Positions 17,502-26,968 of a DNA stretch of 58,023 nt are shown piece by piece. Under the pieces are notes generated by a model that saw only the letters and a list, made by a program, of their open reading frames with translations, made no database searches and was not told where the DNA came from. How positions within the stretch are numbered: position 1 is the stretch's first letter; the number at the start of each line of letters is the position of its first letter. Source of the stretch: Gammaproteobacteria bacterium (lineage in GTDB: Bacteria; Pseudomonadota; Gammaproteobacteria; SZUA-152). The stretch is from assembly GCA_013152545.1 (NCBI GenBank), contig JAADGF010000093.1:1-58023 (forward strand). Direction: 5' to 3'. Both the position numbers and the translations under genes were made by a program.

Positions 17502-18536
17502 TTGAGTCGTCAATTACAACCTAATCATTTTATTCTGGAGCCGACTGATAACGAACGATTGGCCAATTTGTGTGGTCAGTTCGATGGCCATTTGCGGCAA
17601 ATTGAACAGCGCTTGGGTGTGGAAATAAACAGTCGGGGTAACATGTTTAACGTGATTGGTGATTTGTCGTCAGTCACCGCTGCGGGTGAGGTACTGAAAG
17701 AACTTTATGCAGAAACTGAGCGAGAACAATTGACGGCCGAGCGAGTGCACTTGTTTTTGCAGGAAGCAGGGTTGGATGTGACGTTGGATAAACTCCAGAA
17801 TGAGGCACAACTGTACGACGTAGCAATTACAACTAAACGCGGCAATGTGCGAGGGCGAGGTTATAGCCAGCAACGTTATTTGCAAAATATTCTTTCGCAC
17901 GACATTAATTTTGGCGTTGGTCCTGCTGGTACCGGTAAAACCTATCTTGCAGTTGCCTGCGCAGTTGAAGCGTTAGAGAAAGAAAAAATACGCCGACTAA
18001 TACTGGCACGGCCTGCCGTGGAAGCGGGCGAACGGTTAGGGTTTTTACCAGGTGATCTTGCGCAAAAAGTGGACCCCTATTTGCGACCCTTATATGATGC
18101 TTTGTATGAAATGCTCGGTTTCGAGCGCGTTGCCAAATTAGTTGAGCGAGATGTGATTGAAATTGCCCCTTTGGCTTATATGCGTGGCCGCACATTAAAT
18201 GAATCTTTTATCATTTTAGACGAAGCACAAAACACCACTGTGGAACAGATGAAAATGTTTTTAACGCGCATTGGTTTTGGCTCCACTGTGGTTATTACCG
18301 GCGATGTCACTCAAGTGGATTTGTCGCGTGGTGTACGTTCAGGGCTGAGGCATGTTGTTGATGTTTTAAAGGGTGTTGAAGGCATAAGTTTCACTTTTTT
18401 TAACGCCAAAGATGTTGTAAGGCACCCGTTGGTGCAAAAAATTGTGACGGCCTATGAGTCTCACGAGTCGCAACAGCAGCCTATTAAAGCTATTGAACAG
18501 GTGGTACAACCGGAAAAAGGGAATCTCGGCGATTGA
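17502..18536 (+). CDS. ybeZ: PhoH-like ATPase (YbeZ)
   Basis: A 344-residue cytoplasmic ATPase/helicase-like protein that works beside the YbeY endoribonuclease in RNA and ribosome quality control. An N-terminal KH-like region (~25-75, RLGVEINSRGNMF) precedes the P-loop domain. The Walker A motif GPAGTGKTYLA and Walker B motif FIILDEAQN are clear, as is VITGDVTQVDL. Translation seems to start at TTG 17502, since no closer ATG fits the family's N-terminus. It lies nine bases after miaB and overlaps the start of ybeY. Confidence 0.95.
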   Translation: MSRQLQPNHFILEPTDNERLANLCGQFDGHLRQIEQRLGVEINSRGNMFNVIGDLSSVTAAGEVLKELYAETEREQLTAERVHLFLQEAGLDVTLDKLQNEAQLYDVAITTKRGNVRGRGYSQQRYLQNILSHDINFGVGPAGTGKTYLAVACAVEALEKEKIRRLILARPAVEAGERLGFLPGDLAQKVDPYLRPLYDALYEMLGFERVAKLVERDVIEIAPLAYMRGRTLNESFIILDEAQNTTVEQMKMFLTRIGFGSTVVITGDVTQVDLSRGVRSGLRHVVDVLKGVEGISFTFFNAKDVVRHPLVQKIVTAYESHESQQQPIKAIEQVVQPEKGNLGD

Positions 18537-19030
18537 TCGTTTCCTTGGATCTTGATTATCAAATCGCTTTACAGGGGGGGCGGCAACAATATTATTTGCC
18601 CAGTGAAATTCAGGTAAAAGACTGGATTAATAGCGTGTTGCAATCGCTTGAGTTTGATCGAGACAAAGAAAAAGTTCAACTTACGGTGCGTATTGTAAGT
18701 GAGCAGGAAATGATTCAGCTTAATTCCCAGTTCAGGGGAAAGCATAGGGTAACTAATGTTTTATCGTTCCCCTTTGAATCGCCCAAGAGCGTCTATTTAC
18801 CCTTGCTGGGTGATGTTGTTGTATGTGCCGCCGTGGTGAATGCGGAGGCTAGGCAGCAATTAAAGCAGGATGAGCAGCATTGGGCGCATATGATTGTCCA
18901 TGGTGTGTTGCATTTACTGGGGTATGATCATCTCGACGAACACGATGCACAGCGCATGGAATTATTGGAAAGAAACGTATTATCTACATTGGGGTTTCCA
19001 AATCCCTACGGAGAGATTAACACACCATGA
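18533..19030 (+). CDS. ybeY: Endoribonuclease YbeY (rRNA maturation factor)
   Basis: YbeY is a single-strand endoribonuclease needed for 16S rRNA 3'-end maturation and 70S quality control. The zinc-binding signature HMIVHGVLHLLGYDHLDEHD shows the three histidines (HGVLHLLGYDH, i.e. H3XH5XH). RGKHRVTNVLSFPF is the family's other conserved block. At 165 residues the length is normal. The start is TTG 18533, overlapping the stop of ybeZ. Its own stop overlaps the ATG of corC (ATGA). Confidence 0.95.
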   Translation: MIVSLDLDYQIALQGGRQQYYLPSEIQVKDWINSVLQSLEFDRDKEKVQLTVRIVSEQEMIQLNSQFRGKHRVTNVLSFPFESPKSVYLPLLGDVVVCAAVVNAEARQQLKQDEQHWAHMIVHGVLHLLGYDHLDEHDAQRMELLERNVLSTLGFPNPYGEINTP

Positions 19031-19923
19031 ATGAAGGTCGATCTAGAAGCGCTGTCTCCAAGGATGGTGGGCAGCCGCGCAGTTGGTATGAAATTGTTAC
19101 TCATGCATTATTGCGGGAACCAAAGAACAGGGAAGAGCTAACTGACCTTTTAAGAGAGGCCCAGCAAAGAAGCTTGTTGGATTTTGACGCCTTGTCGATG
19201 ATTGAAGGCGTCATGGAAGTGTCCGAAATGCAGGTGCGAGATATCATGATACCGCGGACACAAATGGCGGTTGTCAATTATGAACATTCTCCCGAAAAGT
19301 TTTTACCACTCATTATAGAATCAGCCCATTCGCGTTTTCCAGTGATCGGTGATAACCGAGATGAAGTCATTGGTATTTTGCTGGCGAAGGATATGCTTGC
19401 CTATTTTGTCAAAAAAGAGCAGGAGAATTTTAATATTCGCGAAATATTACGTCCTGCTGTTTTTGTTCCGGAAAGCAAGCGGCTTAATGTGTTGTTAAAA
19501 GAGTTTCGAGCTAGTCGAAATCATATGGCGATTGTTGTAGACGAATACGGGGGGATAGCCGGGTTAGTGACAATCGAAGATGTATTAGAGCAGATCGTAG
19601 GTGATATTGAGGATGAGCATGATGTCGAAGACGATATGTATATTATTAAACACACTGATACTCGTTATACCGTTAAGGCGCTAACAACCATTGAAGAATT
19701 TAACGAAGTGTTTTCAGAAAAATTTAGCAGTGATGAGTTTGATACGATAGGTGGCTTGTTGACTCATCAGTTTGGGCGTATGCCAAAACGTGGAGAATTT
19801 GCGACAATTGGCCCTTACCACTTCAAAGTTTTAAGGGCGGATAGTCGCCGGGTTTATTTGTTTCAATTAACGTTACAGGCGGAAGATAAAGAGGAGCAGC
19901 AGCGGTCTGCTGATGTTGCCTGA
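19027..19923 (+). CDS. corC: CorC/HlyC family CBS-domain protein
   Basis: A 298-residue soluble protein with paired CBS domains (~70-195, MEVSEMQVRDIMIPRTQM and VDEYGGIAGLVTIEDVLEQIVGDI) and a C-terminal CorC_HlyC transporter-associated domain (~205-290). In enterobacteria it is annotated as taking part in magnesium/cobalt efflux with CorA. CBS pairs bind adenosine nucleotides. No membrane segment is present. It is translationally coupled to ybeY by a four-base overlap and belongs to the same cluster as lnt. Confidence 0.93.
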   Translation: MNEGRSRSAVSKDGGQPRSWYEIVTHALLREPKNREELTDLLREAQQRSLLDFDALSMIEGVMEVSEMQVRDIMIPRTQMAVVNYEHSPEKFLPLIIESAHSRFPVIGDNRDEVIGILLAKDMLAYFVKKEQENFNIREILRPAVFVPESKRLNVLLKEFRASRNHMAIVVDEYGGIAGLVTIEDVLEQIVGDIEDEHDVEDDMYIIKHTDTRYTVKALTTIEEFNEVFSEKFSSDEFDTIGGLLTHQFGRMPKRGEFATIGPYHFKVLRADSRRVYLFQLTLQAEDKEEQQRSADVA

Positions 19924-20301
19924 AAGTTGTAGTGCTCAGTGATGATGTCGCGTGGGCTGGGGTGTTGTGGCCAACGTGTTTTCGTTGCGAGGTTGTTTAA
20001 TTCTAACCTATTGTAAATTATACGTGTTTTCGTCTGCACGATAACCTCTGCGCTTTTTCTCTGTTCTCGCATAAATTAAAGGCAAGCTGGGTTGTTGTGT
20101 GTTTAACCTCAATGAATCAGTTGAATCGTTGTTCCTGTTGCAGCTCAATTAATATGTTAGACCTATAATATAGGCTGAGTAGTTATAAATTTTCTTTAAT
20201 TGCGCGCAATCACTGAGGCGTGATGTTTTTAGTCTGATTCGTTGTGAAGCCTAATTTCCTACGCGATATTCTTGTGAACTTGTGAAGCATCCGAGTTAAG
20301 T
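19924..20301. other. Intergenic region between corC and lnt, with a degraded repeat B half
   Basis: An unusually long gap for this cluster. Bases 20050-20082 (GCGCTTTTTCTCTGTTCTCG then TAAATTAAAGGC) resemble the right half of repeat B at 50374-50406. The repeat insertion may explain the separation of lnt from corC. Confidence 0.45.
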
Positions 20302-21852
20302 GTGAAAAACAAAAAATATTCCAGTGTCTCTTTCTCGATGTCTCATCGTATTGGTGTTCATTGGGCTGGCGATGTTATTGCTTTTTTAGCCGGACTTATC
20401 TTGCCTCTTGCTTTTGCCCCTGCTAATTTATTCCCGTTGGTGTTTGTTTCCTTGTCAATATTGTTTTGGTTGTGGCGATCAACGCCTAGCTGCAAACGGG
20501 TTTTTCTGCGCGGTTATTTGTTTGGTTTAGGGTATTTCGGACTTGGTGTTTCGTGGGTGTCCGTCAGTATGGTGCGCTTTGGAGGGATGACGTTGCCTCT
20601 TTCGGTGTTTTTGACGGCTTTATTGGTGTTTTTTCTAGCATTATATATAGGCTTGGTGGGCTATATCGCACAGCGAGTTTTCGCTCAAGCATCAAGTTTG
20701 ATCCGATTGGTTTTAGTGTTTCCGGCGCTGTGGGTGTTAGCAGAATGGGTTCGGAGTTGGTTGTTTACAGGGTTTCCCTGGGTAAGTATTGGCTATAGCC
20801 AGCTTGACTCGCCGCTCGCAGGTGTAGCTCCCGTGGCGGGTGTTTATGCCGTCTCATGGGTGACCGTTGTGAGTGCCGGGGCTATTGTGTATTTGGTCTC
20901 TGTGTCAACGCCTGTAAGAATACGCGGCTTACTTGGTTTATCGGTGCTCTGGATGCTTTCCTGGTTGTTAATGATGGTTCAATGGGTTGAACCTGAGGGG
21001 CGAGTATTAAAAGCGAGTTTACTCCAGGGTAACATACCCCAGGAAATAAAGTGGTTGCCACAACAACGTCAACCGACCATCGACTTATTTACGAGGCTAA
21101 CTCGACAGCATTGGGATAGTGACATTGTTATCTGGCCAGAAACTGCGTTGCCTGCTTATTATCATCAAGCAGAGACTTTTCTTAATCGTTTAGGGGAGGA
21201 AGCAAAAAAGAACAACACTAGTTTACTCATCGGTATACCTTACTTGGAGCAAGGTTCAGAAAACCGTTATTACAATAGTGCTGTGGTTTTGGATAACGGT
21301 AAAACAGAAGTTTATCACAAATATCATCTGGTTCCTTTTGGTGAGTTTATTCCCTTTAAAGATTTGTTGGGGAATCTGTTAAGCTTTTGGGATATACCCA
21401 TGTCGAACTTTAGTCGTAGTGAGGTTCATCAACCGGTTGTTCATATGGCGGGCAACAAAGCCGCTGTCTCAATATGTTATGAAGACGTATTTGGGGAAGA
21501 AGTTATTGACGGATTGCCTCAGGCTAATTTTTTAATAAATATTAGTAATGATGCATGGTTTGGTGACTCGCTGGCACCACATCAGCATTTGCAAAAAGCG
21601 CAAATGCGATCGCTTGAAACAGCGCGCCCGATGTTACGGGCAACTAATAATGGTGTGTCAGCCATTATCAATCATTTTGGTGAAATTGTTCACCGATCAC
21701 CACAGTTTGAAGAAACGGTATTGACTGCCGAATTTCAACCAATGAGAGGTAGCACTCTCTATGTTGTTGTCGGTAATTGGCTTATTATTGGTCTGGTTGT
21801 AATGTTACTGATGTTTGCGTGGTGCTTGATGCGGCGCAATTATTTGACTTAA
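20302..21852 (+). CDS. lnt: Apolipoprotein N-acyltransferase
   Basis: Lnt adds the third acyl chain to lipoproteins in the inner membrane, the step required for Lol-dependent sorting. The first ~240 residues contain about seven membrane segments. The periplasmic nitrilase-like domain follows with the catalytic triad regions WPETALPAYY (Glu), KYHLVPFGEFIPF (Lys) and SICYEDVFGE (Cys), then a final membrane segment at the C-terminus. The length of 516 residues is normal. The start is GTG 20302; the ATG at 20338 is an alternative. lolB elsewhere in the window belongs to the same lipoprotein pathway. Confidence 0.96.
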   Translation: MKNKKYSSVSFSMSHRIGVHWAGDVIAFLAGLILPLAFAPANLFPLVFVSLSILFWLWRSTPSCKRVFLRGYLFGLGYFGLGVSWVSVSMVRFGGMTLPLSVFLTALLVFFLALYIGLVGYIAQRVFAQASSLIRLVLVFPALWVLAEWVRSWLFTGFPWVSIGYSQLDSPLAGVAPVAGVYAVSWVTVVSAGAIVYLVSVSTPVRIRGLLGLSVLWMLSWLLMMVQWVEPEGRVLKASLLQGNIPQEIKWLPQQRQPTIDLFTRLTRQHWDSDIVIWPETALPAYYHQAETFLNRLGEEAKKNNTSLLIGIPYLEQGSENRYYNSAVVLDNGKTEVYHKYHLVPFGEFIPFKDLLGNLLSFWDIPMSNFSRSEVHQPVVHMAGNKAAVSICYEDVFGEEVIDGLPQANFLINISNDAWFGDSLAPHQHLQKAQMRSLETARPMLRATNNGVSAIINHFGEIVHRSPQFEETVLTAEFQPMRGSTLYVVVGNWLIIGLVVMLLMFAWCLMRRNYLT

Positions 21853-21939
21853 TCTGTTAATAAAAACTCTTTCAGTATCCCCTGCACTTAGCTTGTATGA
21901 GGCGCTGTTTTCGCGTTGCTGTTAACGTGTACGTTCTCC

Positions 21940-24603
21940 TTAACTACGTACGCCTGTTATATTTGATTTCAAGTTTTTTCTATGTTTTCCCGTGATCAGG
22001 CTTTCAAATTCACTGCTTTTTAAGGGCTTGTTGAAATAGAAGCCTTGTGCTTCATCGCATAATTGGCGCAAGAACCGCAATTGAGGCTCGGTTTCTATGC
22101 CTTCTGCGGTTACATTGAGACGCAAGCTCCTTGCCAGGGCAACAATTGCAGTGGTTATGGCGGCGTCATCAGAGTCTAGAGTCACATCATGTACAAATGT
22201 ACGGTCAATTTTAAGAGTATTGATTGGAAAACGTTTTAAATAGCTTAAAGAAGAATACCCGGTGCCGAAGTCATCAATGGATATATGTATACCCAGGTTG
22301 TGAAATGCTTGCAACATATCGATAGCAGCCGAAACATTTTCAACTAATAATCCTTCCGTGATTTCCAACTCTAGGTGGCTGGGGTCAAGACCAGTCGATC
22401 TAAAGATGTTCGTAAAACGATCGACCAGGTCGTTTTGCTGGAATTGGCGCACCGAAAGATTAACGGCAACTCTGAGGTTTTTATCTCCGATATCAAGCCA
22501 GTGCTTGGTTTGTTCGCAGGCTGTTTTCAGCACCCACTCTCCTACCGGTACGATCAGACCGGTTTCTTCAAGGACGGGAATAAATTTTACTGGTGAAACG
22601 CATCCCAGTGTGGGGTGGTGCCAACGCAGTAGTGCTTCCATGCCGACAATAATTTCGGTCTCTAAGTTAACGCGAGGTTGGTAATACAGTTCAAATTCGT
22701 TACGTGTGAGTGCCTGGCGTAATGCATTTTCCAGTGTTAATCTTTCCATTGCTTGGGTGTTCATGTCAGCGGTAAAGTATTCGTAAGAATTACCGCCTTT
22801 TGCCTTAGCCCGAAACATAGCTGTATCAGCATTCTTAACGAGATTGTCTGTGTCGCTGTCATCAAGAGGGTAAATGGCGATGCCAGCGCTTGCTGTGATA
22901 TACACATCCTGTTGGTCAAGGGTGAAGGGTTTATCAAAAGCGTGTAAAAATTTTTCCACTATAGATGTAATTTCATTCATGTGCCCTATGTTTTCTACGA
23001 TTACCATGAATTCATCGCCACCAAGTCGCGCCACTGTATCAAGTTCTCGAATAGGGCGTAATAAGCGTCTGGTTGCAGAAAGAAGCAGTTGATCGCCAGC
23101 ATAGTGGCCCAACGTATCGTTGATGTTTTTAAACTGGTCGAGATCAATGGAGATCACTGCGGCTAGGCGTCCATCCCGTTTGGCGCGTGTTGTGGCATTT
23201 TCCAGCCGGTCTCTGGCCAGGGTACGATTGGGTAATCCTGTTAATTCATCATAATTGGCGAGATAAACAAGACGTTCTTCTGCGCGTTTTCGTTCGGTAA
23301 TATCACGCACAACAACAATAAATAACCGTATGTCAGCGACTTGCATTGGCGACAGCGCTATTTCAATGGGAAATTTAGAGCCATCTTTACGCCGACCAAT
23401 TAGTTTGCAGGTATTTAATGTTTCTTCACAATAAGATAGTGACTGAGAGCATCTGCCTGAATAGGTGAAATAGTCTTTTTGTGATCCCGCAGATATGAGT
23501 AAAGTAATTTTTTGACCGATAATTTCACCAGGTAAAATACCGAATATTTTTTCTGTTGCTGGGTTGTAAGCTTCTATGGTGCCGTGTTCATCAATCGTAA
23601 TAATGCCATCTACCACATTGTCCAGTACTGCACGCATGCGCATTTCGTTATCACGTAGCGCGATGTTGCTATTATCCAGTTGATGTTGATATTCATGCAA
23701 CGATAAACGTATTTTTTCAAACTCCGCAACCGGTAATTTTGGCGATTCACTTTTATCGGCGTCGAATTTGAACGACCCTTGACGTAACGTATCAATGAGA
23801 TGTGATAAACGGCGAGACGGCAACCCCACGAGTACAATGAGCAAGTACCAGAAAATAATGGCCAGTCCTGTGCCAATCATCGCGAACCGGGCGAGCGTAT
23901 CGAATATTAACTCGCCGAGTTGGTTAAATTCACGATTGGGTAGCACTGAAAATGTCATCATATTAATAATGTCGTTTGCGTCTTTTATCGGTTTGTTAAC
24001 GATTTTAAACCTTATACTGTTGACATCAATGTGTTTGAGTCGTTGTGAGTGTATTAAGGCTTCGATAAAATGTATTTTGATAGCGACAAAGCCAGCGAGT
24101 CGGTTATGGTTTTTATCAAGGTTAATGGGATGGAAATAGAGCAAGGCAGTTTCGGTTGAATTTCCGAAAAAACCAACATTGTTGAGGGGGGATTTGATTT
24201 GTGCAGGGAAATCTTTATCCATTGGAGGAGCAATTGCTACACCTTTTATGTCATAAAGCTCCAAGGCTACTACGTAGGGTGGTTTAAAATTAACGGAAAG
24301 GGCCTGATGCTTCCGCCAATGGATATAGTTAGTCGGTACATTCAATTGTTGCTGGGTTTCGTCCCATTCGGAATAGAGTGTAGCAATTGTGTTGAATTGT
24401 CGAACGACTCCGTTAACGATGAAATGAAGCTCTTCCTTGGCGAGGGTAATATTGCGTTTGTGAGCTTCGTTTTGTAGTTCAGAAAGTTCGGTTAAGGCAT
24501 GCCAGCCAAACAGGCCAAACAGTAATATGCCAAGTAAAATGAAAAGGATGCCATAATTAGTGATGGACAACGGAAAAATTTTACAAGTTCGATTTGAATT
24601 CAT
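21940..24603 (-). CDS. CHASE4-like sensor, PAS-GGDEF-EAL cyclic-di-GMP enzyme
   Basis: An 887-residue inner-membrane signalling protein. A membrane segment (~12-34), a periplasmic CHASE4-like sensor (~40-235) and a second membrane segment (~240-262) are followed by a PAS domain (~318-440). The GGDEF domain (~450-610) has intact ARLGGDEF and an upstream RELD inhibitory site. The EAL domain (~625-870) has MEALLRW, NLSVRQF, EITEG, IDDFGTGYSSL, KIDRTFV, TAEGIE and QGFYF. All catalytic residues of both domains are present, so it may both make and break cyclic-di-GMP. It is transcribed towards lnt and is monocistronic. Confidence 0.93.
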   Translation of the reverse strand: MNSNRTCKIFPLSITNYGILFILLGILLFGLFGWHALTELSELQNEAHKRNITLAKEELHFIVNGVVRQFNTIATLYSEWDETQQQLNVPTNYIHWRKHQALSVNFKPPYVVALELYDIKGVAIAPPMDKDFPAQIKSPLNNVGFFGNSTETALLYFHPINLDKNHNRLAGFVAIKIHFIEALIHSQRLKHIDVNSIRFKIVNKPIKDANDIINMMTFSVLPNREFNQLGELIFDTLARFAMIGTGLAIIFWYLLIVLVGLPSRRLSHLIDTLRQGSFKFDADKSESPKLPVAEFEKIRLSLHEYQHQLDNSNIALRDNEMRMRAVLDNVVDGIITIDEHGTIEAYNPATEKIFGILPGEIIGQKITLLISAGSQKDYFTYSGRCSQSLSYCEETLNTCKLIGRRKDGSKFPIEIALSPMQVADIRLFIVVVRDITERKRAEERLVYLANYDELTGLPNRTLARDRLENATTRAKRDGRLAAVISIDLDQFKNINDTLGHYAGDQLLLSATRRLLRPIRELDTVARLGGDEFMVIVENIGHMNEITSIVEKFLHAFDKPFTLDQQDVYITASAGIAIYPLDDSDTDNLVKNADTAMFRAKAKGGNSYEYFTADMNTQAMERLTLENALRQALTRNEFELYYQPRVNLETEIIVGMEALLRWHHPTLGCVSPVKFIPVLEETGLIVPVGEWVLKTACEQTKHWLDIGDKNLRVAVNLSVRQFQQNDLVDRFTNIFRSTGLDPSHLELEITEGLLVENVSAAIDMLQAFHNLGIHISIDDFGTGYSSLSYLKRFPINTLKIDRTFVHDVTLDSDDAAITTAIVALARSLRLNVTAEGIETEPQLRFLRQLCDEAQGFYFNKPLKSSEFESLITGKHRKNLKSNITGVRS

Positions 24604-25942
24604 TTACGCCGGAATCGTTGCTCAATACTCTATATATTACAGTTCTGTTCTCGGTTGTATTTACGCTTTTCACATGCCCGATTGCAAGGGTGACAAGGCT
24701 TAAGTCACTTATTATTAATTGTTAATGAATCTGTTGACGATCTGAGATTCGTCTCCATTGCGGCGGAAAATCATTGCTGATTGGAGGGGGGTAAGCCCAA
24801 ACCTCAATACTCTCTAGGCCAAGTATGGCGCATTATATTTGCTTTGCTAGCAAATATAACTCTTATTTCGGGTGTGATGACTTGGTTTAGCGTTGATATT
24901 TTCCGAATGCCGCGACAATCACTCACTGGTTGAGTGAGCGTTGAACTTCCCTCCCCTAATAAATCAAAGTTGATGTGAGCCGTTACACATTTTCTAGCTT
25001 ATGGCTCTTTCGGCCGTGAATGTTTCGGCTTTCGACGGCGTCATGTAATTATTTAGAATGAACTTGTTGTATGGCTTCCTATTATAATTACTTATGCTTA
25101 ACGTTATATTTTGTTTTTAACTGTATTATCTCTGATCTAAAATTTTGGTACAGCACCACTTGTGAGCAAGCCAATGCAGTGAAGAACCCCATTTATCCTA
25201 TCGATCCAGCCATTTTTGGATAGGGCAATGGTTTTTGTATCGATGTAGTAAGCTCGTGTATTTCATTTGTTTTAACGGCGTTAACATGAGGCATCGAACA
25301 AATTCAAAAATTAACATCTTTCTTTGTGTTCCACTAAACTTTCTAGGATTAATATCCAGGTTGCGATGCCTGACGATTGTATTAACAACGACATAGTGGA
25401 TATCAACATTCTCTGTGTGTTGTTTACAATACCACCTTTAATGCATCTTTCTGAGTGGCATTTTGGACAGCTAGGCATGAGCATATTGCTTGTTTTCAAG
25501 CTGAATAATGTAATGAAATGGAAAAAATAAATAATATCGATTGTGTATGGTTGTTGATTGGCCTGGCTTGCTGTTCAATAACGCCAGTCAGGCAGCTAAA
25601 AATTCATTTAATGGATTGATATTAATAGATAAATAATTTTATCATCACATATTTTCATTGTAATATCTTGTATTCGTATATATTTTTAATTTTTTATTCA
25701 TTTAAAGTATAAATATATGATTGCATCGAGATTCTTATCGATGTATTTGTTTTTATGTTCAACCTGAAAATAAGAGTGAGAGGCAGGGGAGCATCGTTTT
25801 CGATTAAGCCAACCGAGTTTTCTAGGTGTCGTGCGCATAACATCTGGGTACAGATACGCTGGGTCAAAATGATTGACATCGGCGGTATTCAAAGGTAGCT
25901 TGATGCTATCACATCAAATAAGTCGCCTTGCGAGTAACTCTC
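24604..25942. other. Long gene-poor region with a palindrome and possible transposase debris
   Basis: About 1.3 kb without an intact gene. Bases 24833-24859 form a perfect 10-base-pair stem (TTATATTTGC/GCAAATATAA) with no T-tract, upstream of the GGDEF-EAL gene. Bases 25311-25499 on the minus strand encode a short zinc-ribbon-like peptide (separate entry). The stretch 25610-25760 is strongly AT-rich. Another minus-strand frame at 25698-25892 was not recognised. Confidence 0.45.
25311..25499 (-). pseudogene. Possible fragment of a zinc-ribbon transposase N-terminus
   Basis: A 62-residue frame whose first third reads MPSCPKCHSERCIKGGIVNNTQR. This is the single CPxC knuckle and basic stretch seen at the start of IS1-like and related transposases. 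The sequence after that loses any resemblance, and the second CxxC knuckle is missing. It may be the stump of a lost insertion sequence. Assignment is weak. Confidence 0.3.
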
Positions 25943-26887
25943 ATGCCAAAGATTTTTTTGCCTGTTTCTAGATTTCTGTCAATTGTGTTTTTCACTGTAG
26001 GTGTTGTATATGTCAATGCCATTTATGCGCATGCAAAGTTCATGGTTGATAGTGCGACACCACCCAGATACGATAGTGCTAGCATTAAGACTTCCCCGCC
26101 TTGTGGGAGTGATGCGCAATTTTCATCAATACGGACTCATCGAAAAGCAATTTTTCAAACGGGGGAAACAATCACGGTTAATTGGGTGGAAACCGTTGAG
26201 CATGGAGGGTCATACGTGTTTGATTTTTCTCTATCACCTGAGCAGGGTTTTGATACCAATGTGCTTGACATTGTACCTGACGAGCAAAATGATCGGGCAT
26301 CAATTCCTCATCACTACAGCCATGATATTACGCTGGATTTTCCTGCCTGTGATTCATGCACACTGCGGATGCGGCAGGATATGGAAAACGCGCAGAATTA
26401 TTACTACTCTTGCGCTGATGTTGTGATCGTTTCGGGTTCGGATGTTACCCCTCCTGCCGACGTTAGAGCCACTAGCGCATCGGTGTCAGCAGATACTGTT
26501 GTATTATCCTGGATAAATCCACTGGATTATAAAGCAATATTAGTATTAAAAAATAAGCAAGCAATCACTGATACGCCTGCGGATAGGAACGATTACCTGA
26601 TTGGTGACATGATAGGTGCATCGCAGGTGATTTATAAAGGAACCGCCGCCAGTTTTGTTGATAACGCACTGGACGCAGAGACGGCATATACGTATAAAAT
26701 ATTTGCTTATGATGCGGATTATAATTATAACGCGGGTGTTACACAAGTGGCCGTTACTAATCGTTCGCCGGATGATATCGGCGGTGGAACTGGAGGTGAG
26801 GGCACCACAGGTGGTGGTGGTGCAATATTCGGTATGCTATTGTTACTGTTACGGCGCGGTTACCGTCAATACATTGTAAAGAAGTAG
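25943..26887 (+). CDS. Secreted LPMO-like histidine-brace protein with FnIII domain and GlyGly-CTERM tail
   Basis: A ~314-residue exported protein. After a signal peptide ending NAIYA, the predicted mature N-terminus is HAKF, giving the free His needed for a copper histidine brace. A second His lies in WVETVEHGGSYVFDF. FPACDSCTLRM and NYYYSCADVV also match the SCE4755-type polysaccharide-monooxygenase-like family. A fibronectin III-like domain follows (~170-275, ending TYKIFAYDADYNYNAG). The tail has a Gly/Thr-rich linker, one hydrophobic helix and basic residues (GGGGAIFGMLLLLLRRG), i.e. a GlyGly-CTERM signal processed by rhombosortase in type II secretion hosts. The substrate is unknown. 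ATG 25943 is preferred over TTG 25928 for a cleaner signal peptide. Confidence 0.75.
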   Translation: MPKIFLPVSRFLSIVFFTVGVVYVNAIYAHAKFMVDSATPPRYDSASIKTSPPCGSDAQFSSIRTHRKAIFQTGETITVNWVETVEHGGSYVFDFSLSPEQGFDTNVLDIVPDEQNDRASIPHHYSHDITLDFPACDSCTLRMRQDMENAQNYYYSCADVVIVSGSDVTPPADVRATSASVSADTVVLSWINPLDYKAILVLKNKQAITDTPADRNDYLIGDMIGASQVIYKGTAASFVDNALDAETAYTYKIFAYDADYNYNAGVTQVAVTNRSPDDIGGGTGGEGTTGGGGAIFGMLLLLLRRGYRQYIVKK

Positions 26888-26968
26888 GCTCAAGAACGCT
26901 TTATCATATCCTTCAATTGTCCATCAGCTTGTTAAACGACACTGTCGTAATTCTTTGCACTTAACTTA

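Noticed and set aside
24833-24859. Hairpin TTATATTTGC/GCAAATATAA as a terminator
   Set aside because: No T-tract follows on either strand; it lies upstream of the GGDEF-EAL gene, so a regulatory role is more likely than termination.
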